DNA of 64,000 nt. It comes from Anodontia alba. Taxonomy: Eukaryota > Mollusca > Bivalvia > Lucinida > Lucinidae. The DNA lies in the NCBI GenBank assembly GCA_964016985.1, contig OZ024826.1, positions 61,023,012 to 61,087,011 of the forward strand, read 5' to 3'. The notes below the pieces were generated by a model. It was not told the origin of the DNA and ran no database searches. It saw only the letters and a list, made by a program, of their open reading frames with translations. Shown here in pieces: positions 32,339 to 43,938 of this stretch (the first letter of the stretch is position 1; each line of letters starts with the position of its first letter). The translations under genes were made by a program, and so were the position numbers.

Positions 32339-32741
32339 CTATCACTGTCCGTCAAAACACATTTCCTGTTTATTGCATCAGATACTCGTCTCCATAAAAT
32401 TATTTGACTATTATTTTTATTAATTTTATAACAATTATAATTAAGTGAAATTGGAAAAAAAAAAAAAAGGTGTAAAATAAATTGAGTCCGCGGGATTTTG
32501 ATTGGCTAACTCTGCAAACGTTAAAACGTTTGAAACCAGACATGGTTTCCATGACAGCGTTTTCCGAACGCTAATGTGATTGGTTAATATTTGAAACGCT
32601 TGAAACGTTTCAGAAACGATGATCTGATTGGCTAAAACTGTAAACGATCGTTTAAGCGTGGTCCAAACGCTCCGTTTCCAAACCGTTAACAAGCGTTTTG
32701 CATGCGTTTCCGTGGACATGAAAAACGCTGTCACCACTGTA

Positions 32742-34386
32742 TGTAATGTGAGCTTTATATCATAGATCAAAGCACTGACAGCACTGGTGGGTCGATTGTC
32801 TCTGAGTGTAGGCTGGGAAAATGGTCCTGAACGGAAAGTGTTTCATTTAACCCTTAACTTCCTGTAATTTTAGCAAACAGTGCGGACCCTGATCAGACGC
32901 AGCGTTTTGTGGTATCTGATCTGGGTCTGCACTGTTTGCCAATGTTTTCTAATGTCCCAAATGTCCTAGTCTAAATTGTATCAACAGCACTCTGACGTCA
33001 CAGTGTCAAGAAAAGCGCGGCTATAAACAGCCGTTACCCGGATTTATCTAATGCGCGGTTTGATTACACTGGTCAATGATAATCACGTGGACAACTACCT
33101 TAAGGCAATTTTAAGGCGATTATATAATATGGCTCGATTGTAAACGATCGAAAGCTCGACCGTAAACAATCGACCCGAAAGTGAAGATGATTTGGAATAT
33201 TAAGCAGGTTAAGACATTTATGTTTGTAAAAATGGTTGACAGTAGTAAAACGATCAATCAAAAAAAAAACTGCTTTAATACTGGAAAGCTCCAAAAATCT
33301 AATAATAATGTCCCCTGCATAAGCCTTTTGCATTTCATCATGCGAACATCTGTCTTCGAACATATGCAGGTTGCAAAGGTTGTGCTCAGCATGTGCAGCC
33401 GCACAGTCTAATCAGACCTTTACTCTCCGCAAATAGAATGAATACAATAGAATGTATGTATTGAAAGCAAAGGCCCGGATGATACTTTGGGTATGCGCAG
33501 TATGATCTGAATCAAAGCGTTTTGCGCATTTTCGAAGGCACTTTTTCGCTTGAAGCATCCCGGCCATAACATATGGAGAAACAGGAAGATATGCATTGCA
33601 TAGTCTTAGTAATATAATGTTCAATAAGGTAACCAGCACTTTTGCATCTACACGGCGGAAATCCGAATGTTCTCGTTCGAAAATGTTATTTTTATATTGC
33701 AAATTACCACGGATTTGTTCTACAAACCATTGCAGAAATAATCCCACACAGCAGGACGCGGTTTTACAATTTAGGCTGCCACCAACAGGAGATTTCAAAT
33801 GATGACCTAAAATTACATATAAATATATGTCAGATGCGAAAAACAAATGCCCAGACCTGTCTTCACATCGATATATATTAATCAAACTTCGCCATAGTTT
33901 CTTACCAACGATTCTCTTTCCTTACTTTATAAAGTGGTAAGTTGGGAGATTTGTCTCAATTCATAATAATGAAAGCGTTATAAATGTGTTCAAATCTCAG
34001 AAAGAATTTAAGATTTTTTTTCTTTTGTTTACCATACCGTCCACTGGCGATGGGCGCACCTGACATGGCGCAAAAACTTTAGTGAAGTTCCACAGTCAAA
34101 AGATTTGACTTTAATCTGTTGAATATATAGAAAGTATACAACGCATTAAACTTCTTTCTCAGTTTTCAAAGAAAATAAGACATTTCATTCAAATTATCTC
34201 CGGCACAGTTCATTCAACTGTCTCCTCCATGTCAAGCATATAATTTGGAAACAGTTTGAATGAAATAACAAGAAGGCCAAGAAAGCCATGCATCGCTCAC
34301 CAGATAAATTGGCCTTAAGTGCAAAATAAATTTCCAAGATAGCGGGCCATGGCGGCCAACTTGGATATCCGAAAGAGTTTAGCTCT
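32742..34386. repeat. Segment C, copy I
   Basis: Starts TGTAATGTGAGCTTTATATC and matches 45898-47810 and 56751-58672. Contains an H1 foldback (32873-32939), a CRE/TATA site (32993-33029), paired words CGATTGTAAACGATCG and CGACCGTAAACAATCG (33135-33175), and at its right end part of a 138-bp element-D unit. The open frames shared by the copies (for example 33412-33885 minus) lack recognisable domains and vary in length. Confidence 0.85.
32993..33029 (+). promoter_or_regulatory. CRE plus TATA promoter-like site, copy I
   Basis: A consensus TGACGTCA (32993-33000) is followed by GGCTATAAACAGCC (TATA at 33022). Copies II and III have TGACGTCA at 46388 and 57241, and GGCTATAAATAGCC with TATAAATA at 46417 and 57270. 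The TATA box lies in a short palindrome. No convincing downstream gene was found. Confidence 0.45.
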
Positions 34387-36370
34387 TTTAGCTCACCTGA
34401 GCTATGCTCAGGGTGAGCTATTGTGATCACTTTTCGTCCATCGTCCGTCCGTCCGTTAACATTTTCAAACGACTTCTCTGAAGCCGCTGAGCCAATTTTG
34501 CTCAAATTTCATATGGACCTCTTTAGGTTGGGGGAAAGTAAAGTAGCTAAAATGGTTGCGATCCGTTGGCCAAGATGGCCGTCATGCCCATATATGGTGA
34601 AAAAACTCTTCTTTACCAGAACCGAGGATGCTTTGGGGCTGTATCTTTGCACAAATCATTTAGGACGAGAGTTCTACCAAAATTGCTAAAATAATTGTTG
34701 TACGTTGACGTTTGACCTTTAAACGGTGAGGTCAAGTTTGCTTCCCTATGCAGTTGTATGGTAAAAATGTTGAGAATTATACCCAACTTCTCCTCGGAAG
34801 CCTCGGGCCAATGTTGCTCACAGTTCATGTGGAGCCTCCTTAGGTTAGGGAGGAAAGATTGCTGAAATGGTTGCGGTCCATTGACCAAGATGGCCGCCAT
34901 GCCCATATATGGTAAAAAACCTTTAAAAATCTTCTTCTCCAGAACAGAGGATGCTTTAGGGCTGAATCTTTGCACAAATCTTCAGGGACGGGAGGTCTAC
35001 CAAAGTTGCTAAAATGATGATCGTACATTGACGTTTGCTTCACTCTGCATTTGTATGGGCACCATACATTTGTATGGGAAAAATGTTGAGAATTTCAAAC
35101 GACTTCTCCTCTGAAGCCTCTGGGCCAATGTTGCTCAAATTTCATGTGGAATCTTCTTAGGTTGGGGGAACAAAAGATTGCTAAAACGGTCGCGGTCCAT
35201 TGACCAAGATGGCTGCCATGCCTATATATCGTAAAAAAACCTTTAAAAATCTTCTTCTGCAGAGCCAAACAAGCCCTGGAGCCTTATCTTTGCACAAATT
35301 CTCGGGGAAGGAGATCTACCAAATTTGCTAAAATGATGGTTCTACGTTGACATTTGACCTTTTTACGGCAAGGTCAAATTTGCTTCCCATGCATTAGTAT
35401 AGGCCCTATACATTTATATGGGGAAAAATGCTGAGAATTCATATTTTGGACATCTCCTCTATAATCCAGTTGAATCGATGATGAGCATTAGGGCGCTTAT
35501 GAGACACAAAATAGCTAAATGTGCCAATAGAACAACCAAGATGGCCGGCCACCACAGCAGCCATCTTGAAAATCAATTTTCGACATGTCTTCTCAAACCT
35601 TAGATCGCTTTGAGCAGAAACTTGCTCTTTTAGCAACAGGATGACTTCCGGATCGAAACAAGCTAAAATTGTGTCGAACGAAAATCCAAGATGGCCGCAG
35701 TGGTTCTGCTCCATTGAACATGATGGCCGCCAGAGCTAAAAAATACAAAGTCTTCAAACGACGTCTCGTCCTTGGCCAATGGCCTGATTTCAAAATATTT
35801 GCAAAGAAGTATTCCACCAATGGCCCTCAACCAAAATTACTAAAATGGCTCCGCTTGGCTGAACAAAATCGCGGTCAGTCCTAAAAATAAAGAAAACTTT
35901 AAAAGACTTCTCCTCTGCAGCCAGTGTCCTCATTTCAAAGTAATTTCATAGAAGTGTTCCTCTTATGGCCCTTTACCAAAATTGCTAAAAAGTTCTGCTC
36001 GGCTATACAAAATGGCCGCCAGACCAAAAAATAGAAAAAAAACCTTTAAACATCTCCTCCTTGGCCAGTGGCCTGATTTCAAAATGATTTCACAGAACTG
36101 TTTCTCTTATTCCCCTTTACCAAAATTGCCAAAATGGTTGTTCTCTGCTGAACAAAATGGTCACCAAATCTATAAATAGAAAAAACCTTTAAACGACATC
36201 TCCATGGCCAGTGGCAAGATTTCAAAATAATTTAACACTAATGTTCCTCTTATGCCCCTTTGCCAAAATTGCTAAAATGGTTCTGCTCTGCTGAACAAAT
36301 CGGTTGCCTGTACTAAAAATAGAAAACACAAGATAAGTAGATGAACCAAATTACCTCTGAAAAATATCTG

Positions 36371-36409
<39 letters not shown>

Positions 36410-37680
36410 GCGTTTTGAAAATTTCAGCATTTTAACCTTGAAAGTAAGATATCTCAAAAACTGTTTAAGCCATTTGCCTTGTCATGAGAGTTAGAAAACT
36501 GTTGCATGCCGTCTGCATATCTGCAGTGGCTGTTTCACTCAGGTGAGCGCTCCCTATCAAAGTTCAAGACAATTGGCTTTTCGTTACAGGAGAAGAAACG
36601 ATACATCACGAAAACATACCTATATAATTTTGACCCCCGTAAACCCCACTTTTATACAGTAAAACTGGGTTTACGGGGTATACATTATTTTTCTTATTTC
36701 TGCTCAAAAACATATATTGTGGGTACTCGTTAGAACCGCCTCGCTGAGGCGGTTCTAACGAGTACCCACAATCTATGTTTTGAGCTGAAATACGAAAAAT
36801 TTCAGAGTTTTTTATCTGAAAATTTTCAGTTTTTGGAGGTGAGATTTTTCTATATATTTGAAAAGGCATGTTTTCGTAATGAATAGATTTAAAAGATGGG
36901 ACGATTTTAGCTTTTTTATATCTACAAGTCATCGTAATGGTTCCTACCAAAATCCAAGTCAGCTGGCTTTTTGGTTCAGGAAAAGAAGCAACAAAAAAAA
37001 TAGATTTTCAAGATGGCGGCCACTGCAGCCATCTTGGATTTCCGATCGGAATGATTTTAGCTATTTTTTATCTACATGTCATCCCGATGCTTCCTACTAC
37101 AAGTCACCCCGATTTATCCTACCAAGTTTCAAGTCAACTTGTTTTTCGGTTTAGGAGAAGAAGCAAAAAATAGATTTTCAAGATGGCGGCTATCTTTGAT
37201 TTCCGATAGGAATAATTTAAAGCTACTTTGGATTATAAATCGCCCCGATGCTTCCTTCCAAGTTTTAAGTCAAGTGGCCTTTTAGTAAAGGAGAAGAAGC
37301 AAAAAATAAATTTTCAAGATGCCCGCCATGACGGCCATCTTGGATATCCGATAGGAACGGTTTTAGCTATTTTTATCTACAAGTCACTGCGATGCTTCCT
37401 ACCAAGTTTCATGTCAGTTGGCCTTTTAGTTCAGGAGAAGCGTAAAACAAATTTTCAAGATGGCTGCCAAGGGGGGTGGGGGGCCATCTTGGATATACAG
37501 ATCAGAACGATTTTAGCTTCTTGTTTTTATTACAAATCGCCCCGATGCTTCCTACCCAGTGTTAAGTCAAGTGGCCTTTCAGTTAAGGAGAAGAAGCGGA
37601 AAATAAATTTTCAAGATATCCTATAGAAACGGTTTTAGTTATTTTTATCTACAAGTCACTGCGATGCTTCCTACCAAGTT
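34387..37680. mobile_element. Element D (GCTCACCTGAGC-ended tandem-repeat element), copy I, right end lost
   Basis: Starts TTAGCTCACCTGAGCTATGC and holds three consecutive arrays: units of roughly 310-350 bp (34440-35430), units of about 150 bp (35690-36340), and units of about 138 bp (36870-37680). Nearly every unit carries AAGATGGC(C/G)GCC or its complement. The right terminal repeat seen in copy III (63011) is absent; the array breaks off at a LINE tail. Poly-T at 36374-36406. An FB element is inserted at 36604-36881. Confidence 0.75.
36604..36881. mobile_element. Foldback element FB, copy 2 (complete)
   Basis: Ends CATCACGAAAACATACC and GGCATGTTTTCGTAATG (inverse). Two cruciform-capable palindromes: about 36630-36680 (CCCCGTAAACCC ... 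GGGTTTACGGGG) and 36695-36791 centred on CGCCTCGCTGAGGCG. The unoccupied sequence is visible in unit III near 61105 (GCGATAAATAGATTTT), and comparison shows no target duplication longer than about 1 bp. Confidence 0.82.
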
Positions 37681-37857
37681 TCAAGTTCAAGTTCAAGTTC
37701 AAAGTACTTTATTCTCTCAAAGTCAAGCATGACATCAGAGGAAATGTAAGATACAAAGTTGCAGTTAAGACGGTAACCTTAATTGCATAATAACATTTAT
37801 AATAAACTGTATAATAAGAACCAGGACACATTCAAAAATATATTGGAATTCATTTTT
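37681..37857 (-). mobile_element. LINE 3' tail (minus strand)
   Basis: Plus-strand (TTCAAG)n followed by TTCAAAGTACTTTATTCTC reads on the minus strand as AATAAAGTACTTTGAA(CTTGAA)n. This is a polyadenylation-signal-bearing end with short tandem tails, typical of CR1/L2-type LINEs. Only about 170 bp remain. Duplicated at 51001-51178. Confidence 0.6.
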
Positions 37858-38730
37858 ATACCCGCCACACACTAGTGGCGGGGTATTATGGTTTCACGTT
37901 GGACGTCCTTGTGTCTGTCCGTCCGGCGTACGTCCGTCCGTTCGTTTTTCGTTTCCGGATGATAACTTGAGTAACACCAATGGATTTTCACCAAACTTGG
38001 TATGTCGAGATCTGGTTTGGGATTGCTAATGGGCAAATTTCGTCAAATTTTTACGGAGTTATCTGCCCTAGACACGCCCATATTTTCGTTTCCGGGCGAT
38101 AACTTGGGTAAATAACGAGGTATTTTAACCAAACTTGCAATATGCATTGACATTAAGGAGATCTAGTCTGGGATTGCTATTGGGCAAATTTCGTCAAATT
38201 TTGACGGAGTTATCTGCCCGAGACACGCCCATATTTTCGTTTCCAGACGATAACTTGAGTAAATGAGCAAATAACAAAGGATTTTAACCAAACTTGCTAT
38301 ATATATTGGCATTCAGGAGATCTGGTATGGAATTGCTAATGGGCAAATTTCCTCAATTTTTACGGAGTTATCTGTCCGAGGCACGCCTATATTTTCGTTT
38401 CTGGACGATAACTTGAGTAAATAGCAAGGGATTTTAACCAAACTTGCTATATGCATTGACCTTAAAGAGATCTGTTTTAGAATTGCTAATGGGCAAATTT
38501 CGTCAAATTTTTACAGAGTTATCTGCCCGAGACACGCCCATATTTTCGTTTCCGGACGATAACTTGAGTAAATAACAAGGCCTTTTTAACCAAACTTGCT
38601 ATATGCATTGATATTATCAAGATCTGGTTTGGATTGTTATCTGTCCCTCCATCATTTTCTTTCCAGACTTTCGCAACGATAACTTTAATACATAAACAAA
38701 TAATTGCTATGGCGGGGTATTATGCTTGCG
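37858..38730. mobile_element. Element E (CCCGCCACACACTAGTGGCGGG), long copy I with tandem repeats
   Basis: The left border is a hairpin (CCCGCCAC ... GTGGCGGG); the right border reads GGCGGGGTATTATG. The interior is about five tandem units of roughly 140-155 bp sharing CCATATTTTCGTTTCCGGAC and ACCAAACTTGCTATATGCAT. No protein seen. The near-identical copy is at 51178-52045. Confidence 0.72.
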
Positions 38731-38800
38731 GTGCTTTTATTAGTGACCCCAAATCACGACTGACTGTAAATTGGGGGAGCAGAATTGCTGGCGTAACAGC

Positions 38801-38848
38801 CATAGATAGATAGATAGAGAGAGAGTGAGAGAGATAGATAGATAACAT

Positions 38849-38922
<74 letters not shown>

Positions 38923-38984
38923 AGATAGATACATAGATCGATAGATACATAGATAGATTAGATAGATAACCTGAAAACTATTCG

Positions 38985-39033
<49 letters not shown>
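38801..39033. repeat. GATA and TA microsatellites, copy I
   Basis: (GATA)n around 38801-38850, pure (TA)n about 38855-38918, then (GATA)n at 38985-39032. Unit II (52124-52345) has a different number of GATA repeats on each side. Confidence 0.95.
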
Positions 39034-39034
<1 letters not shown>

Positions 39035-39890
39035 CTAGAAACACTTTAAACATTAGAACTTGCAACTACCAACTATCGTGTTATGCTCAATACCTTGTTA
39101 ACACTATAATTATTGTGTCGCATGAGTGCAATGACCCGGTGACAACCAACCAATAAAATTTCCGATTCACCATGACGAGACCAAGCCACACCTTAAAGTA
39201 CCTGTCACCAGCTTATTACACACGTGCAACTCGGAGAAAATTATGAATGGAAATAAAAGAAACTAGGCCACATCTTTACACAGTATAGTACTATACATAT
39301 TGGATTATTTTTCTGATGTGAATATAATTATTGTTTATTAATTTATTTATAAATATTTTCCGTTGCAAGAGTTCACGTTTATATTCACTGAAAACATTGA
39401 AATGACCTAGTTTCTCATGAAGTAAGTGGGGTGGCGCACACTTACCCGTAGTCGCCAATGCCTTTTGCACTGACGGCAAATGTCTAGTCTGCATTCAGTG
39501 CGAATGCTTCGGCGAGGCGATCAAGGAATGATCAATTTCGTTATCCCGCCACAAGCCTCCTCCAACCAATTTACATAAGGCAAAAAAAAAAAAAAGACAG
39601 AACACATCAACAAACAATGTCGCAACAACGACGCATCACCGCTGCCGTGACATCATGTCGTCTCGGCAACGCCGAAGCATCGCCGCTGCTACGCCACGTG
39701 TTTGAGACAAATACAGAGATACTGGGGTAAATATAATAATCAGTAAAAATTGTTTCAATCTCAGTGTAGCACCTGATACCCTAACAAAAAATTAACACAA
39801 CGCCGCAACAACAATGTCAGACTTCGCTGCCGTAGAACTGGTTCAGCGCATGCGCTGTTTGATAAATGTAATGAAACCATCATCATGACT
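39034..39890. repeat. Segment F, copy I
   Basis: Matches 52346-53198 nearly base for base up to CATCATCA, where the assembly gap begins in unit II. An open frame at 39291-39494 (minus) is preserved in unit II (52604-52807), but the copies are too similar for this to be informative. Confidence 0.8.
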
Positions 39891-40084
39891 GATGATTGAT
39901 GCAATTACACTTCAATTTTGAAATGTTCATACGGATGTGTAAGTCCGCTGCTGTCTATAGTCTTTTATTCAAAACCTTACAACTTTGTAAGCTAGGTGAC
40001 TCGCTGCAGCCAAAGTGACCCTTACCTCAATGCCTCAGATAAAAAAAAAACAAAAAAAAAACAACACTCATCTCTGATTTTTTT

Positions 40085-40345
40085 CTTATAAATTTCGGCT
40101 ATATAATAATAAAATAATAATAATAATAACAATAGCAACATTTTAATGACAACAACAACAATAGTAGTAGCAGGAATAATAGAAATAGCAGTGGCAACAA
40201 CAGTAGTAACAGCAACAACCACAACAATAACAGCAACAATAATTATTTTCATTGTCGTCATTATTACTATTATCCCAATCACCACCATCATCACAACACC
40301 ATCACCACCACTACAACCACTACTACTACAACTACCATTTATCAA
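40085..40345. repeat. Trinucleotide-rich low-complexity tract
   Basis: AAT, AAC, CAC and CTA triplets in succession, giving spurious Thr/Ile and Val-rich open frames. Confidence 0.9.
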
Positions 40346-40388
40346 CAGTGATAAAAGATTGCCTTCGGAAACAAAGAACACACTACAG

Positions 40389-40696
40389 CCGGCCTCGGTG
40401 GCTCAGTTGGACGCGCCGTCCGACTGGAGACCAGGAGGTCGCGGGTTCAACCCCCGCCGAGGTCGGCAACATTCTTTCGTGGAGATTGATGATGAAATAG
40501 TTTCTACGGTCATTCTCTCCCTTCCGCTGATTCAAGAAGGGCAGTTGTCAGTTTCTGGCGAAAGAATGTGCACAATACTGGTTAACCGCTTAGAGGACTA
40601 AGCCTGCCCAGAAAACGTGTGGTTAGGTAAAATGACCGCGCTCGACATGACCCCATTGGGTTGACTGGGCCGTAAAACCTCAACACAAACAAACAA
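40389..40696 (+). mobile_element. tRNA-derived SINE (plus strand)
   Basis: The head CCGGCCTCGGTGGCTCAGTT has an A box (TGGCTCAGTTGG) and a B box (GGTTCAACCCC at about 40444). The body ends CGTAAAACCTCAACACAAAC followed by AAAC repeats. The left flank CACACTACAG and right flank ATCAGAAAAT are contiguous at the unoccupied site near 62417-62430, which defines the insertion. Any target duplication is no longer than ACAG. It is a pol III-type retroposon, not a tRNA gene. Confidence 0.88.
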
Positions 40697-40699
40697 ACA

Positions 40700-41005
40700 G
40701 ATCAGAAAATCGGAGTCTCGGTTTTATTGAGACTCTTCATAAGCAGTTATGAAGTTTGCAACACTGTTTACGCCCTCTAGCGTATACATGACCAGAAACA
40801 ATTTTCAAATATACCACAATGGGCCCAGTGATCGCAAAGGAAATGAAATATAGATAATCTGCACTATGGTAAAGTACGGGGAGACGTTCTACCGTCGCCA
40901 CATGGCACTAATACCAGCTGCAGTGTAAAATAAACGTCAAAAAGATTGCCTGTGGAAACCAAGAACACTACGGATCAGAAAATGAGAGTCTCAGTTTTAT
41001 TAAGA
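40700..41005. repeat. Satellite G (about 285-bp monomer), copy near unit A3
   Basis: Contains GAGTCTCGGTTTTATTGAGA(CTC), a small hairpin, and CGCCACATGGCACTAATACC. The start of the next monomer (CAGAAAATGAGAGTCTCAGT) is at 40975 and is cut off where unit A3 begins. Tandem monomers occur at 62378-62835. Confidence 0.8.
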
Positions 41006-41455
41006 CTCTTCATGGCTCGATTCTAAACGACCGACTTGCTATAGTTGTTGTTGTTTATGCTGTTTTGTTTAAAAGTTTTATTGTATTATTATTTATTTTA
41101 TTATTATTACTATTATCGTTATTATTATTATTATTATTATTATTATTTATTTTTTTTAATTTTGGCCGAACATATATAACGCACAAGCAAGAAAAAAATC
41201 CTTATGTTATTTGCGGGTAACGAATACCAGATCAGTCTGTACAATTTTCGGTACAGAGTTACGTCCCATGAAAATGTATTTTACGTTGGTTTCGGCAGTG
41301 TTTCGACAAGGCTTCTTTATTCCTGTTTTACGGCAGACATTCAAATATAAATACAGCGTTTGACTAAAATTAGCATAACAGAAACTGCTAGCCCTCATTT
41401 GTACCTTCTGTAATGCAGAACGTCTTTTATTTTGCTTATATTGGCAGAATGCGTT

Positions 41456-41611
41456 ATGGAAGACAATGAGAAAAGGAAAGAAAACTCCAATTCTTACAAT
41501 AGTAATCCTATATTATTATACACAGACGAAGAACGTTTGGAAAACGCATGTAGTAACATGTTGGAAAGCCATAGCACGTGCCGAGTCATATACTCAGAGC
41601 ATATCAGTTAA
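41456..41611 (+). CDS. Unit A 51-codon ORF (copy 3)
   Basis: Intact frame M-E-D-N-E-K-R-K-E-N ... Y-S-E-H-I-S, aligned with copies 1 and 2. Function unknown; low confidence that it is translated. Confidence 0.3.
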   Translation: MEDNEKRKENSNSYNSNPILLYTDEERLENACSNMLESHSTCRVIYSEHIS

Positions 41612-41659
41612 ACCAAATAAAGAAGAAACACAACCCAGTCTTTTTATACAGACGCCATT

Positions 41660-41750
41660 GCTAACGTCGTTCTTTTGACGACGTATGCTTTCAGTCACGT
41701 CCGCGTTGACGTTATAAAACCTAAGAGCGTACGCTGCTTTAGCCATTCTT
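41660..41750 (+). promoter_or_regulatory. Promoter-like segment (unit A copy 3)
   Basis: TATAAAA at 41713-41719 with GTTGACGT directly upstream; GCCATTCTTG cap-like site with its A at 41745, 32 bp downstream; ATG at 41774. Confidence 0.48.
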
Positions 41751-41773
41751 GTGATCGTCAAGAAACCTTCAAC

Positions 41774-42031
41774 ATGTCCAATAAGAGAATTGAAAGTGAG
41801 CAAGTCTTCTCCGCGGGAGAGCTTGTTTTGCACATTTATAAATTTAGTAGAGAAGTTTTGGAGAGAAAACCAGAAAAGGTATCAAAAGCAAGGAAAAGAC
41901 GCATGCGTAGAAGAAGATTAGAGGAACAATTGAGGTTCGCGTCAGGATCTTTACTGCAGACTGACCAGCCCAAAGAGCAGATGCAAGAGGAGGAGGAGTG
42001 TAGTTTATACGGGATGATCAGACCATGCTAG
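41774..42031 (+). CDS. Unit A 85-aa arginine-rich small protein (copy 3)
   Basis: Intact 85-aa frame, same start and stop as copy 2. Replacements relative to copy 2 include Ser-to-Val at residue 11, Asn-to-Lys near residue 35, Tyr-to-Ser near 59, Pro-to-Thr near 63 and Val-to-Met near 70. The arginine-rich segment and the C-terminal S-L-Y-G-M-I-R-P-C are unchanged. Confidence 0.45.
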   Translation: MSNKRIESEQVFSAGELVLHIYKFSREVLERKPEKVSKARKRRMRRRRLEEQLRFASGSLLQTDQPKEQMQEEEECSLYGMIRPC

Positions 42032-42092
42032 ACATCCCGTATAAACACAGACAATTCTGGTCCACTTAAGGACCACCAAATACTTCAGAAAG
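42003..42092 (+). terminator. 3' hairpin plus histone-like stem-loop (unit A copy 3)
   Basis: The outer hairpin has one mismatch (GACATCCC instead of GTCATCCC). The TGGTCC-ACTTAA-GGACCA stem-loop and TTCAGAAAG (42084-42092) are present in the same order as in copy 2. Confidence 0.38.
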
Positions 42093-42589
42093 TTTACCTT
42101 AAGATTGTTGCTTATAAAATTCGCTGAAACATTCATTTATTTGTTTAGTCAGTTTCATAAATTATTTACATTATCAGAATTTTTTTTAACACAGTTGTTC
42201 AGTTATTATGCATTATACAAAGAGAAAACTGTAGTAAAATACACAATAAAACTAAATATTTAGATGAAAAGTAATGTTTTCGTGTGTGTGTGTGGGGGGG
42301 GGGGGTGTGTTTTGTTTTGACAAAAATAAGAGGTGACATTTTATTCTAAACCGAAGGAAACAATCAAGTCTTAGTTTCTCCTAAACAGAAATTGAAAAAA
42401 AAATTATAATGTTAGATATTTTCTTTTATAGTCAGCAGGTTGAAATTTACTTCGGAAACTCTCTAATGCGCTTGCACAATGTTAGGCTCCACCTTTTTAT
42501 AGTTGGCTGTTTTAGGAACAGAAATGTATTATAAGTTATTCCCGCCGTTTAAAACACAGCCTTAAAAATGTTTAATTAAGTTAGAATTT

Positions 42590-42633
42590 GGGCTCGATTG
42601 TAAACGACCGACTTGCTATATTTGTTGTTGTTG

Positions 42634-42710
<77 letters not shown>

Positions 42711-43876
42711 GTTGTTTGAAAATTATATTTTATTATTATTTATTTTATTGTCATTTTTATTTTTTTATTTTTTTTTTAATTTTGGCCGAACGTATATAAC
42801 GCTGAAGCAAGGAATAGAGACTTATGCTATTTGCGGGTAACGAATACCAGATCAGTCTGTACAATTTTCGGTACAGAGTTACGTCCCATGAAAATGTATT
42901 TTACGTTGGTTTCGGCAGTGTTTCGACAAGGCTTCTTTATTCCTGTTTTACGGCAGACATTCAAATATAAATACAGCGTTTGACTAAAATTAGCATAACA
43001 GAAACTGCTAGCCCTCATTTGTACCTTCTGTAATGCAGAAAGTCTTTTATTTTGCTTATATTGGCAGAATGCGTTATGGAAGACAATGGGAAAAGATAAG
43101 AAAACTCCAATTTTTACAGTAACAATCCCATATTATACACAGACGAAGAACGTTTGGAGAACGCATGTAGTAACATGCTGGAAAGCCACAGCATGTGCCG
43201 AGTCATATACTCAGAGCATATCAGTTAAACCAAAATAAAGAAGAAACACAACCCAGTCTTTTTATACAGACGCCATTGCTAACGTCGTTCTCTTGACGGC
43301 GTATACTTTCAGTCACGTCCGCGTTTATGTTATAAAACCTAAGAGCGTACGCTGCTTTAGCCATTCTTGTGATCGTCAAGAAACCTTCAACATGTCCAAT
43401 AAGAGAATTGAAAGTGAGCAAATTTTCTCCGCGGGAGAGCTTGTTTTGCACATTTATAAATTTAGTAGAGAAGTTTTGGAGAGAAAACCAGAAAAGGTAT
43501 CAAAAGCAAGGAAAAGACGCATGCGTAGAAGAAGATTAGAGGAACAAATGAGGTTCGCGTCAGGATATTTACTGCAGCCTGACCAGCCCAAAGAGCAGGT
43601 GCAAGAGGAGGAGGAGTGTAGTTTATACGGCATGATCAGACCATGCTAGTCATCCCGTATAAACACAGACAATTCTGGTCCACTTAAGGACCACCAAATA
43701 CTCCAGAAAGTTTACCTTAAGATTGTTGCTTATAAAGTTCGCTGAAACTTTCATTTACTTGTTCAGTCAGTTTCATAAATTATTTACATTATCAGATTTT
43801 TTTTAACACAATTGTTTCAAGCATGCATTATACAACGAGAAGACTGTAGTAAAATACACAAGATAACTAAATGACA

Positions 43877-43938
<62 letters not shown>

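Larger units (their letters stand above)
26883..32739. mobile_element. 5857-bp CAGT...ACTG element (TE3) with TA duplication; empty site preserved in units II and III
   Basis: Left end CAGTAGCGATAACGTTTTT and inverted right end CAGTGGTGACAGCGTTTTT match at 15 of 19 positions. TA at 26881-26882 and 32740-32741 is duplicated. In units II and III the surrounding sequence reads GAAGCTATGTAATG, with a single TA (45896-45897, 56749-56750), i.e. the empty site. Both ends carry several CGTTTCGGCCAATCA-like words in opposite orientation (27014, 27117 and 27157 against 32498, 32577 and 32623). CAGT ends with TA duplication fit the IS630-Tc1-mariner superfamily. No transposase ORF was found, so it is non-autonomous. 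The interior holds a SINE, microsatellites and foldbacks. Confidence 0.8.
41010..42589 (+). repeat. Unit A copy 3 (complete)
   Basis: Same order of landmarks as copy 2: ATT-rich leader, GGCCGAACATATATAACGC (41164), both small ORFs, promoter-like segment, stem-loop, tail. The (GT)n/(G)n tract is short here (42282-42308). Confidence 0.9.

Noticed and set aside
33412..33885. 157-codon minus-strand gene in segment C
   Set aside because: It overlaps open frames on the other strand, is shortened in copies II and III by small indels, and has no domain features.
34194..37626. Numerous open frames with F-Q-D-G-G-H or H-L-G-F-P-I-G words
   Set aside because: Translations of the tandem units of element D, not genes.
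40389..40470. Functional tRNA gene
   Set aside because: A and B boxes are present, but the acceptor stem cannot close and the sequence continues into a SINE body with an AAAC tail. The minus-strand tRNA-like head at 32265-32338 is rejected for the same reason.
41207..41398. 63-codon minus-strand ORF conserved in unit A copies (also 24922, 42827, 54268)
   Set aside because: Open in four copies, but the copies are nearly identical and no start signal, domain or transcript evidence is visible; it is probably the 3' tail of an older retroelement.
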